Source: an uncultured Clostridia bacterium
GTDB taxonomy: Bacteria > Bacillota > Clostridia > Lachnospirales > Bianqueaceae
DNA length: 15,164 bases
Direction of reading: 5' to 3'
NCBI GenBank assembly: GCA_937892735.1
Contig: CALBGL010000082.1
Span: forward strand, 1 to 15,164
The notes under the pieces were generated by a model. It was not told the DNA's origin, ran no database searches, and was given only the letters and a program-made list of their open reading frames with translations. Position numbers and translations under genes: made by a program. Positions 6,939-13,678 of the stretch are shown in pieces. Every line of letters starts with the position of its first letter. Position 1 is the first letter of the stretch.

Positions 6939-8018
6939 ATGAAATACCAACGTTTTGGCAAAACGGAGATGCAGGTTTCCCATCTGGGTCTGGGCGCCAT
7001 CAAGTTCGGTTCCCTCTCTCAGAAAGAGGCGACAAGGCTGATCCAGCTGGCCCATGAGGGAGGGATCAACTATATCGATACGGCCAGGGGCTATGGTGAT
7101 AGCGAGATCCGCGTCGGTACCGCGCTCAAAGAACTGGGGCTGCGAGAACAGTTTATCATCTCTTCGAAGGTCATCCGCCGAGGACTTACTGAATTTCAGG
7201 AAGATATCGAAACCACCTTCCGGAATCTCCAGACAGAGTATCTTGACATCCTGTTCCTTCACGATGTAAGCACCGCGTCCAACTGGAACCGGCTGCAGAA
7301 GGAGGGCGTACTCACGTATATTCAGGAACTCAAGACGTCTGGCCGTGTCCGTCATCTGGGTATTTCCACCCATGACTGCAAAATCGGAGAAGAGATCATC
7401 CGTACCGGCCTGTTCGAAGTCGCAATGCTGGCATACAATCCCACAAACCGCGAGGTCGAAGATACGCTCTTCCCCCTCTGTCAGTCCCTGGATATGGGTA
7501 TCATCATCATGAAGCCCTATGGCGGCGGCGTCCTGACCCATGATCGCAGCCACCAGCTCGGATTCGAAATCGAGGCAGAAGATTGTCTGCGATTTGCTCT
7601 GTCGAATCCGTATGTGACGACTGTGATTCCCGGCATGGAACAGGAACCTTATTTGAAAACCGCGCTGGCCGTCGAGGCCGAAGATCCGCACCTGACACAG
7701 GAGGAAATCGACGCGATCCTGGGAAAAATCGATATGAAAGTCAAGAACTACTGCCGTGGCTGCGGGTATTGCCTGCCCTGCCCCCAGCAGATTCCAATTC
7801 CCACCGTGCTGTCCTTATATAACCGCTGGGAAATCTTTGGCGGTGTGGACTGGTCGCATATGCATCATATCACCGAAGAGTATACGCAGAAAGTTCCTGC
7901 TGACCGCACGGCCAAGGCCTGTATTGCCTGCGGCAGCTGCGCGCAGCGCTGTCCCTTCAATCTTCCCATTCCGGATCTGATGAAAAAAGCAGCCAAGGAG
8001 CTGCGGCGCTACGAATAA
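6939..8018 (+). CDS. Aldo/keto reductase with C-terminal double 4Fe-4S domain (divergent from GH31)
   Basis: The 359-residue protein has the same plan as the reductase at 3193-4365: an AKR barrel (about 3-265) followed by a two-cluster ferredoxin-like tail. The catalytic set is Asp47, Tyr52, Lys77 and His109 (IDTARGY, SSKV, LFLHD). The cysteine clusters are C272, C275, C278, C281-Pro and C328, C331, C334, C338-Pro, each the CxxCxxCxxxC(P) pattern of 4Fe-4S sites. The frame is open further upstream (to 6459), but the ATG at 6939 has AAGGAGG nine bases before it and the AKR N-terminal strand KYQRFGKTEMQVSHLGLG begins right there, so the upstream part is not coding. It is shorter than its paralogue in the N-terminal loops, and only distantly similar, so the pair is not a recent tandem duplication. 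It is transcribed alone, from its own promoter to the terminator at 8038-8079. A redox role beside the GH31 pathway is inferred. Confidence 0.93.
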   Translation: MKYQRFGKTEMQVSHLGLGAIKFGSLSQKEATRLIQLAHEGGINYIDTARGYGDSEIRVGTALKELGLREQFIISSKVIRRGLTEFQEDIETTFRNLQTEYLDILFLHDVSTASNWNRLQKEGVLTYIQELKTSGRVRHLGISTHDCKIGEEIIRTGLFEVAMLAYNPTNREVEDTLFPLCQSLDMGIIIMKPYGGGVLTHDRSHQLGFEIEAEDCLRFALSNPYVTTVIPGMEQEPYLKTALAVEAEDPHLTQEEIDAILGKIDMKVKNYCRGCGYCLPCPQQIPIPTVLSLYNRWEIFGGVDWSHMHHITEEYTQKVPADRTAKACIACGSCAQRCPFNLPIPDLMKKAAKELRRYE

Positions 8019-8037
8019 GCGTCGAGGCTCCCTACAG

Positions 8038-8079
8038 AAAACAGCGATACTGGTGACACGCCACGTATCGCTGTTTTTT
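8038..8079 (+). terminator. Strong intrinsic terminator, bidirectional, between convergent genes
   Basis: AAAACAGCGATAC (8038-8050) pairs perfectly with GTATCGCTGTTTT (8065-8077), a 13-bp stem with a 14-base loop. The plus strand ends in six T residues (8074-8079), terminating the aldo/keto reductase. Read on the minus strand the stem ends in four T residues and lies 13 nt past the transglutaminase stop, so it can also end the LCP-MoxR operon. Confidence 0.92.
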
Positions 8080-8092
8080 CATATAAGGTATG

Positions 8093-10444
8093 TTATTTCC
8101 ATCCCCTGATCCAGACGATCCAGACTTTCTGCCACAGTCTCCACCGTGAAGATACATACTGCATCACAGCATTATAACCAGACAACGTCAAATGGTATTC
8201 TTCCTCCGTCATACGTTCCCCACCATAGTATGCCCTCTCGATCCGGCTCCACAGATCTTCCAGTCCTTCCAAGGGGATCTCGGCACAGATTTGATCCATG
8301 TATTCCCGATCGGACAGTTCCCGATCCGGATACCGATATCCGCTGTAACGCAGCGTCTCGAACAGGTTCTTCCCTAATTTGCGGATCTCTTCTCGGTAGT
8401 CTTTCTGTACTGGCGGATGTTTCCGCCTCTCTCTGAGATAACGCAGCCGATAGATCGGCAAACCGATCAGGAGCAGCATCACCAGAGTCCCTCCCAGGAT
8501 CCCCAATACAGGGCCTATATCCACGGGCGCCTCTCCTAGGCCATGGGATGTGCCGGAATCCTGCGTCCATCCACTTGCCCGAGAAGACTCCTCTCGGGAT
8601 GTGAAATTCATCGGTGTGGAAGACTCTTCTTCTGAAAGACTCTCTTCCATCGAAGAGTCTTCTCGGGATTCTTCTGCCTCGTATTCTTCAGACGCATAGA
8701 GCGGGTTCTCCGCCGAAGCGGGAGTGACTTCCACCGGAATAAAACCCAGGTCCTCATCATAGACTTCCACCCAGGCATGTCCCATGGAATCCAGTGCGTA
8801 CGCATCGTTTATGTTGTTGAAGTTTTCGGCCGGAATCGCATATCCTGATACGTAGCGGGCTGGAATCCCCATGGCCCGATACATCAGCGTCGCGACCGTG
8901 GCGAAATGTACGCAATAGCCCTCCTGCTGTTCATACAGAAAATATTCCGCGAAATCTGCTCCTGCCGGCAATGCTCCGGGACGGCGCGTATAGGTCAATT
9001 CATTCAGCCGTTCCACAATATACAGGGTGATCTCGTCCAGGTCTTCTGCTCCATAGAGTCCCGTTTCGGCGCATTCCTGCTTCAGTCGCTCCAGCCCTGT
9101 TTCCGGCAGCACTGTATAGACTTGATGCACATAAGCACTGTAAGCCCGCTGCAATGCGGAGGCTTCCTGCGGCATATATACGAAACGACTGCCCAAATTC
9201 ACAAAAGGATACCCCCTATAGCTTACCGTATCCTCTTCCATCTGGGCAATGGTGCCATCCCCATAAGGCTCAGCCTCCTGGGGAAGCTGCACGCGATACG
9301 GAATATACGCATAGTCCTCCATGGTTCCGATCGTTCGTATGGTCATCTCATACGATTGTGCCTGTCCGTTCAACACGTCATATCCCAGGTTTTGTATCGC
9401 TAAGCTTTGGTCATGCCACTGTTTCTCATAGTCGAGCGTGTCGCTTCCTCTCCATTCGTTTTGATCGTAGGCTCCCCCCACAAATCCCCGAAGATACAGC
9501 GTCCCAACTGGTGCCTGATTCAGATGCACTTCCAGGACCCTTCGTCCTGTAAAAGCCAGCGGGTCGTTATTCAACGACAAATTCTCCCTGCGAAACTGAG
9601 AAAGAAAATCCTCAATGGGCGTATCTTCGATCGCCTCGCCGGAACGGATTCTCTCTACGACCTCCTCCTGATACTGACGCAGCTCCTGTTGATAGACAGT
9701 AATCCTAGGCTGCAGAAGCGGCGGCAGAATCCATTGCGCCACAAGAAGGCAGGCCGCGGCCCCTGCTCCCATGGCAAAGGCTCCCATCATTCCTGTCCCA
9801 GATTCCTGATCTACTCCATATTTGACCTTTTTTAGACTTCTTAACGCGAAGAAACAGAAAATAAACAAAAGCCAAAGGTACCACGCGGCAAAACGGCCCA
9901 CATACAGTCCTCCCACGCAGATCAAGATCACCGGAAAGAGGGACAGCACCGGACTGGGATGACGTACCGTATAGAAGCCGCACCAGATCCCCACGGTTCC
10001 GGCCGCCAGGAGGAAAAATCCTGTGATCCAGATATCCCGCGCATTCCAAAGAGAGTATTCATATCCGTGATAGGCATTGATCTGTACCACCACACCATCC
10101 ACCAGATTCTGAATGGCGTTCCAGATCCACAGCCGCTCTTTCCAGACGAAAAAGATCAGTACAAACAGCGTGATCGGCAATAAAACACGCATCAAACGGC
10201 TCTTGGAATAGACTAGAGCATACCACAACGCTATGCATGCGCTTCCCAGCATCAGAATCCCCACATCTGGCCGTTGCTGCGTCGGAAATATATCGATATA
10301 GAAAAAAATCGTACACAACAAACAGGCCCATAACAGTACACCTGTCTGGCCCCATCGCAGAATACGATATCCGATTCGTTCTGGAGGCATCTCCCGCCGA
10401 AGGGTAAGGAGCCGCACGCTGTTTGACGAATCCTTTCTTCTCAT
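8093..10444 (-). CDS. Transglutaminase-like membrane protein (TgpA-type)
   Basis: The 783-residue protein has about six membrane helices in its first 245 residues (near 35-50, 60-79, 87-101, 137-160, 166-200 and 220-240). An extracytoplasmic region follows, with a transglutaminase-like core: Cys511 in EGYCVHFATVATLMYRAMGIPARYVSGY (split at 509-535) and His556 in GHAWVEVY. The third position is Glu572 in IPVEVTP, where the family usually has Asp. A Ser/Glu-rich linker (about 585-635) leads to a further helix (643-663) and a cytoplasmic tail like DUF4129. This is the standard layout of TgpA/YebA proteins, which sit with MoxR and DUF58 partners in many bacteria; the acceptor is unknown, and cleavage or crosslinking of envelope peptides is the usual proposal. 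AGGAGG lies five bases before the ATG, overlapping the stop of the DUF58 gene 9 nt upstream. It is the last gene of the operon. Confidence 0.92.
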   Translation of the reverse strand: MRRKDSSNSVRLLTLRREMPPERIGYRILRWGQTGVLLWACLLCTIFFYIDIFPTQQRPDVGILMLGSACIALWYALVYSKSRLMRVLLPITLFVLIFFVWKERLWIWNAIQNLVDGVVVQINAYHGYEYSLWNARDIWITGFFLLAAGTVGIWCGFYTVRHPSPVLSLFPVILICVGGLYVGRFAAWYLWLLFIFCFFALRSLKKVKYGVDQESGTGMMGAFAMGAGAAACLLVAQWILPPLLQPRITVYQQELRQYQEEVVERIRSGEAIEDTPIEDFLSQFRRENLSLNNDPLAFTGRRVLEVHLNQAPVGTLYLRGFVGGAYDQNEWRGSDTLDYEKQWHDQSLAIQNLGYDVLNGQAQSYEMTIRTIGTMEDYAYIPYRVQLPQEAEPYGDGTIAQMEEDTVSYRGYPFVNLGSRFVYMPQEASALQRAYSAYVHQVYTVLPETGLERLKQECAETGLYGAEDLDEITLYIVERLNELTYTRRPGALPAGADFAEYFLYEQQEGYCVHFATVATLMYRAMGIPARYVSGYAIPAENFNNINDAYALDSMGHAWVEVYDEDLGFIPVEVTPASAENPLYASEEYEAEESREDSSMEESLSEEESSTPMNFTSREESSRASGWTQDSGTSHGLGEAPVDIGPVLGILGGTLVMLLLIGLPIYRLRYLRERRKHPPVQKDYREEIRKLGKNLFETLRYSGYRYPDRELSDREYMDQICAEIPLEGLEDLWSRIERAYYGGERMTEEEYHLTLSGYNAVMQYVSSRWRLWQKVWIVWIRGWK

Positions 10445-10453
10445 GGTTTCCTC

Positions 10454-11530
10454 CTATAGATAAATTTTTTTGAGTTGACTCTCGATCGTCTCTGGACAAA
10501 AACGCTTCCTGCATTGTCCATTGACAAGGAGTTCCCCTTTTCGATTCACGCTGATACAAAGATCCTCTTCATACAATTGACGGTACAGATCCTCTATGGC
10601 CGTGCTTTCCAAGACCAATTTCGCCTGATACATCTGCAGGATTCCCTCATAGAATCCTTCTTCATTCTCCACAAATATCCGCTGCAGGCCATCCCTGTCT
10701 TCATCCCGCCAAACCAGCCAGAATGTCTCCTGCATCCGCAAAATCGCCAGCCCCAAAGACAGAAGTACCGCAAGAACTTCATTCAGTCCCTCTGTTTTCT
10801 GGCCCTGCGGCATCGCGAGATCTGCCAAAAGCGCGAATCTGCATTGACCTGGGTGTACAAAATCACGCACGATCCATTCTTCCGCCCGGGCACTGAGCTT
10901 CCAATGAATATTTCGGATTCGGTCCCCTGCCTGATACTCGCGTACCTGAAAGACTTCCTCCGGATTCTCTCCTCGAAGATGTGTCATATACACTTCTTCT
11001 TCGCCGGGTTGTTTTCTCTTCTCTTCGAAGGTCACAAAACAAGGGTATTCCCTCGGGAGCACTGCAATACGCCCTTCCCGCCTGTCATGGTGTGACAGAC
11101 GAAACCAGCCGAAAGGATCGCCCACCTGATACGATCTAACCCGACAGTGTACCAACCCTACCAGGTCACTCTGGAATTCGATCACGACCACTTGCCGCTC
11201 CCTGGCTTTCAGGCGCAGAAACACCTTCCTCCTTCTTTCGTACTCTTCATAATCATGACCATATTCCAACCGAACCCATACGCTGGCTCCGCGAATCCAA
11301 GTGGGATTTTCTGCCGTCAATCGGAAACTGACCTTCTGCCCCCAGTCGGTAATCGGCTGCACCGCCTCCAGTTCTACTTTTACATGTCTCGAAAAATACC
11401 AGGCACATATCAAACCTAGGATAGGAAACAGAATCCACGCCAGGCATAGCGCCATCATCAGACTGTTTCCATAATAGATACCGATGTATCCGATAATGAC
11501 TGCTCCCAAAATATGCAGCAAAACTTTCAT
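10454..11530 (-). CDS. DUF58 domain protein
   Basis: The 358-residue protein has two membrane helices at the N-terminus (about 2-20 and 24-45), an immunoglobulin-like beta segment (about 50-135), and the DUF58 signature at 196-216, where QVREYQAGDRIRNIHWK is followed by LSARAEEW. DUF58 proteins almost always accompany a MoxR ATPase and are thought to work with it in assembling or remodelling envelope complexes; the C-terminal half is often compared to a von Willebrand A-type fold. The start has GGAG six bases upstream, inside the end of the MoxR gene, and the ATG is only 2 nt past the MoxR stop, so translation is probably coupled. The stop codon TAG runs into the ribosome binding site of the transglutaminase gene. 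Confidence 0.92.
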   Translation of the reverse strand: MKVLLHILGAVIIGYIGIYYGNSLMMALCLAWILFPILGLICAWYFSRHVKVELEAVQPITDWGQKVSFRLTAENPTWIRGASVWVRLEYGHDYEEYERRRKVFLRLKARERQVVVIEFQSDLVGLVHCRVRSYQVGDPFGWFRLSHHDRREGRIAVLPREYPCFVTFEEKRKQPGEEEVYMTHLRGENPEEVFQVREYQAGDRIRNIHWKLSARAEEWIVRDFVHPGQCRFALLADLAMPQGQKTEGLNEVLAVLLSLGLAILRMQETFWLVWRDEDRDGLQRIFVENEEGFYEGILQMYQAKLVLESTAIEDLYRQLYEEDLCISVNRKGELLVNGQCRKRFCPETIESQLKKIYL

Positions 11531-11532
11531 CG

Positions 11533-12489
11533 TCAGCTCCGATCCGCCGCGAATCTGCGCATCGTCGGCGCCTTCACTTCTTGCAGAATCTGATGCAGTA
11601 TATTTTGAGGCTGGATCTGATTCACTCGCGCTTTTGTTGATAACCGCAGCCGGTGCAGAATCACATCCTCCGCCACATACTGCACATCTTCCGGTATCGC
11701 ATAGTTCCGGCCATTCAAATAGGCAAACGCCTTTGTCATCCTCGCCAATGCAATGGTTCCCCGTGGACTCACTCCCAACTGAATCATCGGATGTTTTCGA
11801 GTCGCTTGCACCAGCCTTCCCATATACTGATATATTTCCTCATGAACATAGATCGTCTCCACGTCCCTCTGCATTCGCATCAGGTCATCTCCGTCTGCCA
11901 CAGCCTGCACCATCTCCAGATGACTTCCGCTGCTTCGTCCCTTTACGATGGCTACCTCATCTTCCAAAGTAGGATATCCCATGCGAATACAAATCGTAAA
12001 ACGATCTATCTGAGACTCGGGCAGCATCTGTGTTCCCACACTTCCTACCGGATTCTGTGTCGCAATCACAATGAAAGGTTTCGGCACCTCCCTTGTGACG
12101 CCATCCACCGTGACTTTTCCCTCTTCCATGACCTCCAGCAACGCCGACTGTGTCTTCGGCGAGGTTCGGTTCACCTCATCCGCCAGCAGGAGATTACACA
12201 TCACGAGTCCATTTTGATATACAAATCGTTCGGATTCTTTCTGATACACAGAAAATCCGGTAATGTCCGCCGGCATGACATCCGGCGTAAACTGAATCCG
12301 GCGTTGAGACAATGCCATAGCTCTGGAGAAAGCCATGGCAATCGTCGTCTTTCCCACGCCCGGAATATCATCGATCAAGATATGTCCTTGCGCCAGAATG
12401 GCGGTCATGATCTTAATGATACTCTCTTTCTTACCGATGACAGCCTTATTGACTTCTTCCATGATCCGGATCGCCTGTTCGCTGTTCAC
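11533..12489 (-). CDS. MoxR family AAA+ ATPase
   Basis: The 318-residue ATPase shows every expected motif. Walker A is GVGKT at 44-48 and Walker B is LLLADEVNR with Asp104-Glu105. Sensor 1 is Asn146 in ATQNP, the probable arginine finger is Arg163 in SQIDRF, and SPRG at 241-244 is the sensor 2 region. MoxR proteins are soluble chaperone-like ATPases that act on the maturation or activation of partner proteins, here most likely DUF58 and the transglutaminase protein encoded directly after it. It starts with GTG at 12489, preceded by AGGAGG at eight bases; the stop codon of the LCP gene lies within the same TAAAGGAGG stretch 14 nt upstream. Length and motif order are normal for the family. Confidence 0.95.
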   Translation of the reverse strand: MNSEQAIRIMEEVNKAVIGKKESIIKIMTAILAQGHILIDDIPGVGKTTIAMAFSRAMALSQRRIQFTPDVMPADITGFSVYQKESERFVYQNGLVMCNLLLADEVNRTSPKTQSALLEVMEEGKVTVDGVTREVPKPFIVIATQNPVGSVGTQMLPESQIDRFTICIRMGYPTLEDEVAIVKGRSSGSHLEMVQAVADGDDLMRMQRDVETIYVHEEIYQYMGRLVQATRKHPMIQLGVSPRGTIALARMTKAFAYLNGRNYAIPEDVQYVAEDVILHRLRLSTKARVNQIQPQNILHQILQEVKAPTMRRFAADRS

Positions 12490-12503
12490 ACGATTTCCCT
12501 CCT

Positions 12504-13466
12504 TTATTCCGCAGGCTGAATATCGTCATAAATAAACTGATGCAGCACATCGGACGCCACATTTAGATCATACACATAGTACCATAATCCATCCTCCATG
12601 ATCCCCCCATAGGGATCACAATCTGAGTTGGGCAACGCAAATTCCAGGATCTCCGGTCCATTTAACACGACCCACATACCTAATGCCATGATAGTATCAC
12701 TGGATAAAGAAGTCTCGCACATGCTCAGAACCTGTTCCAGGATCTGAGGATATTCCAGCACAGATTTTGATCGCACTTCCTCATAGATGGCTGTTAATAC
12801 CTCTCTCTGACGGCTCTGTCTCGCCACATCCGACCCCGTAGTCCGGTTTCTGGCATATCCCACAGCCTGTGCTCCCGTAAGTCGTATATCACCCGTCTCT
12901 GTGATCGCGGGAACCGTATCCGAAGCAAACATGCTGTTAAACACATCGGCCTCGTCCTGATCTACATTGACTACGACGCCGCCCAATAGATCAATAATAC
13001 TGGCCAACTGCTCAAAATTCACTGTCACATAATCCCGAATATCCAGCCCAAAGTTGCGATTAATCGTCTGAATCGCCAATTCCGGACCGCCATAGGCATA
13101 CGCGTGACAAAGTTTCTCATATCCGTAATCTTCAATCTCGACCCGAGTGTCCCGCGCCAACGATGTCATCTTTACTTTTTTATGAACCTGGTCTACCGTC
13201 AAAATAATCATAGCGTCCGAACGTCCCGTATCGGTATTATCTCGCGTATCCACCCCAAATAACGCGATATTCACAACCTGATTGTCACTCGCTGTCTCTT
13301 CACCAATCCCCAGTTCCGTATCATCTTTTGTAATGCTTGTCCTCTCCATGCCGTCCAGCATATGACGCAGATAAAGATACATTCCTCCTACCGCCAAAAG
13401 TAGCAGAAGAACACATATTACAATAAAATACATAAATAACCGACCGGTGGATCTCTTTTTAGCCAC
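12504..13466 (-). CDS. LytR-CpsA-Psr (LCP) family wall-polymer transferase
   Basis: The 320-residue protein has a basic cytoplasmic N-terminus (MAKKRSTGR), one membrane helix (about 11-34) and an extracytoplasmic LCP domain. Family blocks are visible: IALFGVDTR (68-75) and GRSDAMIILTVD (81-92) with Asp73, Arg75 and Asp84; TSLARDTRVEI (101-111) with Arg105, Asp106 and Arg108; and YARNR (204-208) followed by DVARQSRQREVL (213-224), which provide the basic residues that bind the polyprenyl-pyrophosphate substrate. LCP enzymes move wall teichoic acids, capsules or similar glycopolymers from lipid carrier to peptidoglycan. The start is a GTG at 13466 with GGAGG eight bases upstream. It is the first gene of the operon with MoxR, DUF58 and transglutaminase genes, and its leader carries an unusual repeat structure (13498-13622). 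A short C-terminal extension (about 255-320) is not something I recognise. Confidence 0.93.
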   Translation of the reverse strand: MAKKRSTGRLFMYFIVICVLLLLLAVGGMYLYLRHMLDGMERTSITKDDTELGIGEETASDNQVVNIALFGVDTRDNTDTGRSDAMIILTVDQVHKKVKMTSLARDTRVEIEDYGYEKLCHAYAYGGPELAIQTINRNFGLDIRDYVTVNFEQLASIIDLLGGVVVNVDQDEADVFNSMFASDTVPAITETGDIRLTGAQAVGYARNRTTGSDVARQSRQREVLTAIYEEVRSKSVLEYPQILEQVLSMCETSLSSDTIMALGMWVVLNGPEILEFALPNSDCDPYGGIMEDGLWYYVYDLNVASDVLHQFIYDDIQPAE

Positions 13467-13497
13467 TCTTCATTCCTCCCCGATTTCTCAATACGTA

Positions 13498-13522
13498 GAA
13501 TAGAAAACTTCCATGCCACGTC
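13498..13522 (-). repeat. 25-bp direct repeat, copy 1 (near the LCP start)
   Basis: This is identical over all 25 bases to 13598-13622. On the minus strand it begins GACGTGGCATGGAAG and ends TTTTCTATTC. It ends 31 bases before the LCP GTG. It contains an ATG at 13514 opening a frame of eight residues (MEVFYSTY, stop at 13488). Confidence 0.95.
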
Positions 13523-13546
13523 ACAACGCGCTCACATATACCTTCG

Positions 13547-13574
13547 GAGTTTGACGCCCTTTGGCGGCAAACTC
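13547..13574 (-). repeat. Inverted repeat (hairpin) between the two direct repeats
   Basis: GAGTTTGACGCC (13547-13558) and GGCGGCAAACTC (13563-13574) form a 12-bp stem with one A/G mismatch and a four-base loop. No T-run follows on either strand, so this is not an intrinsic terminator. A competing pairing exists on the plus sequence between ACGCCCTT (13554-13561) and AAGGCGT (13575-13581), so two mutually exclusive folds of the leader are possible. Confidence 0.8.
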
Positions 13575-13597
13575 AAGGCGTGGCGCAGTTTCTGACG

Positions 13598-13622
13598 GAA
13601 TAGAAAACTTCCATGCCACGTC
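13598..13622 (-). repeat. 25-bp direct repeat, copy 2 (next to the LCP promoter)
   Basis: This is the second perfect copy, exactly 100 bp from copy 1, with a 75-bp spacer. It starts two bases after the TATAAT of the LCP promoter, so the transcript would begin inside it. Its ATG at 13614 opens a 13-residue frame (MEVFYSVRNCATP, stop at 13573) that begins with the same six residues as the frame in copy 1. Confidence 0.95.
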
Positions 13623-13623
13623 T

Positions 13624-13632
13624 ATTATATCA
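13624..13632 (-). promoter_or_regulatory. Extended -10 promoter of the LCP-MoxR-DUF58-transglutaminase operon
   Basis: TGATATAAT on the minus strand (13632-13624) is a perfect extended -10 element. At the expected -35 position (13652-13647) the sequence is ATACAA, a poor match, which is typical of extended -10 promoters. Transcription would start near 13617, within the direct repeat, giving a leader of about 150 nt. I see no terminator between the histidine kinase gene upstream and this promoter, so read-through into the operon is possible. Confidence 0.65.
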
Positions 13633-13678
13633 CGAAGAGGTTTGCATTGTATTACGATTTCCTTAAATCTTCTGAATC

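Noticed and set aside
3193..8018. The two aldo/keto reductases as a recent tandem duplication or inverted repeat
   Set aside because: They share domain plan and motifs, but the sequences and loop lengths differ widely and no nucleotide-level repeat was seen.
13547..13574. The 28-bp hairpin as a terminator for the histidine kinase or LCP transcript
   Set aside because: No T-run follows on either strand, and it lies downstream of the LCP promoter inside the leader.
13498..13622. The 25-bp repeats as a minimal CRISPR array
   Set aside because: Only two copies, the 75-bp spacer is far too long, the spacer has its own hairpin, and there are no cas genes.
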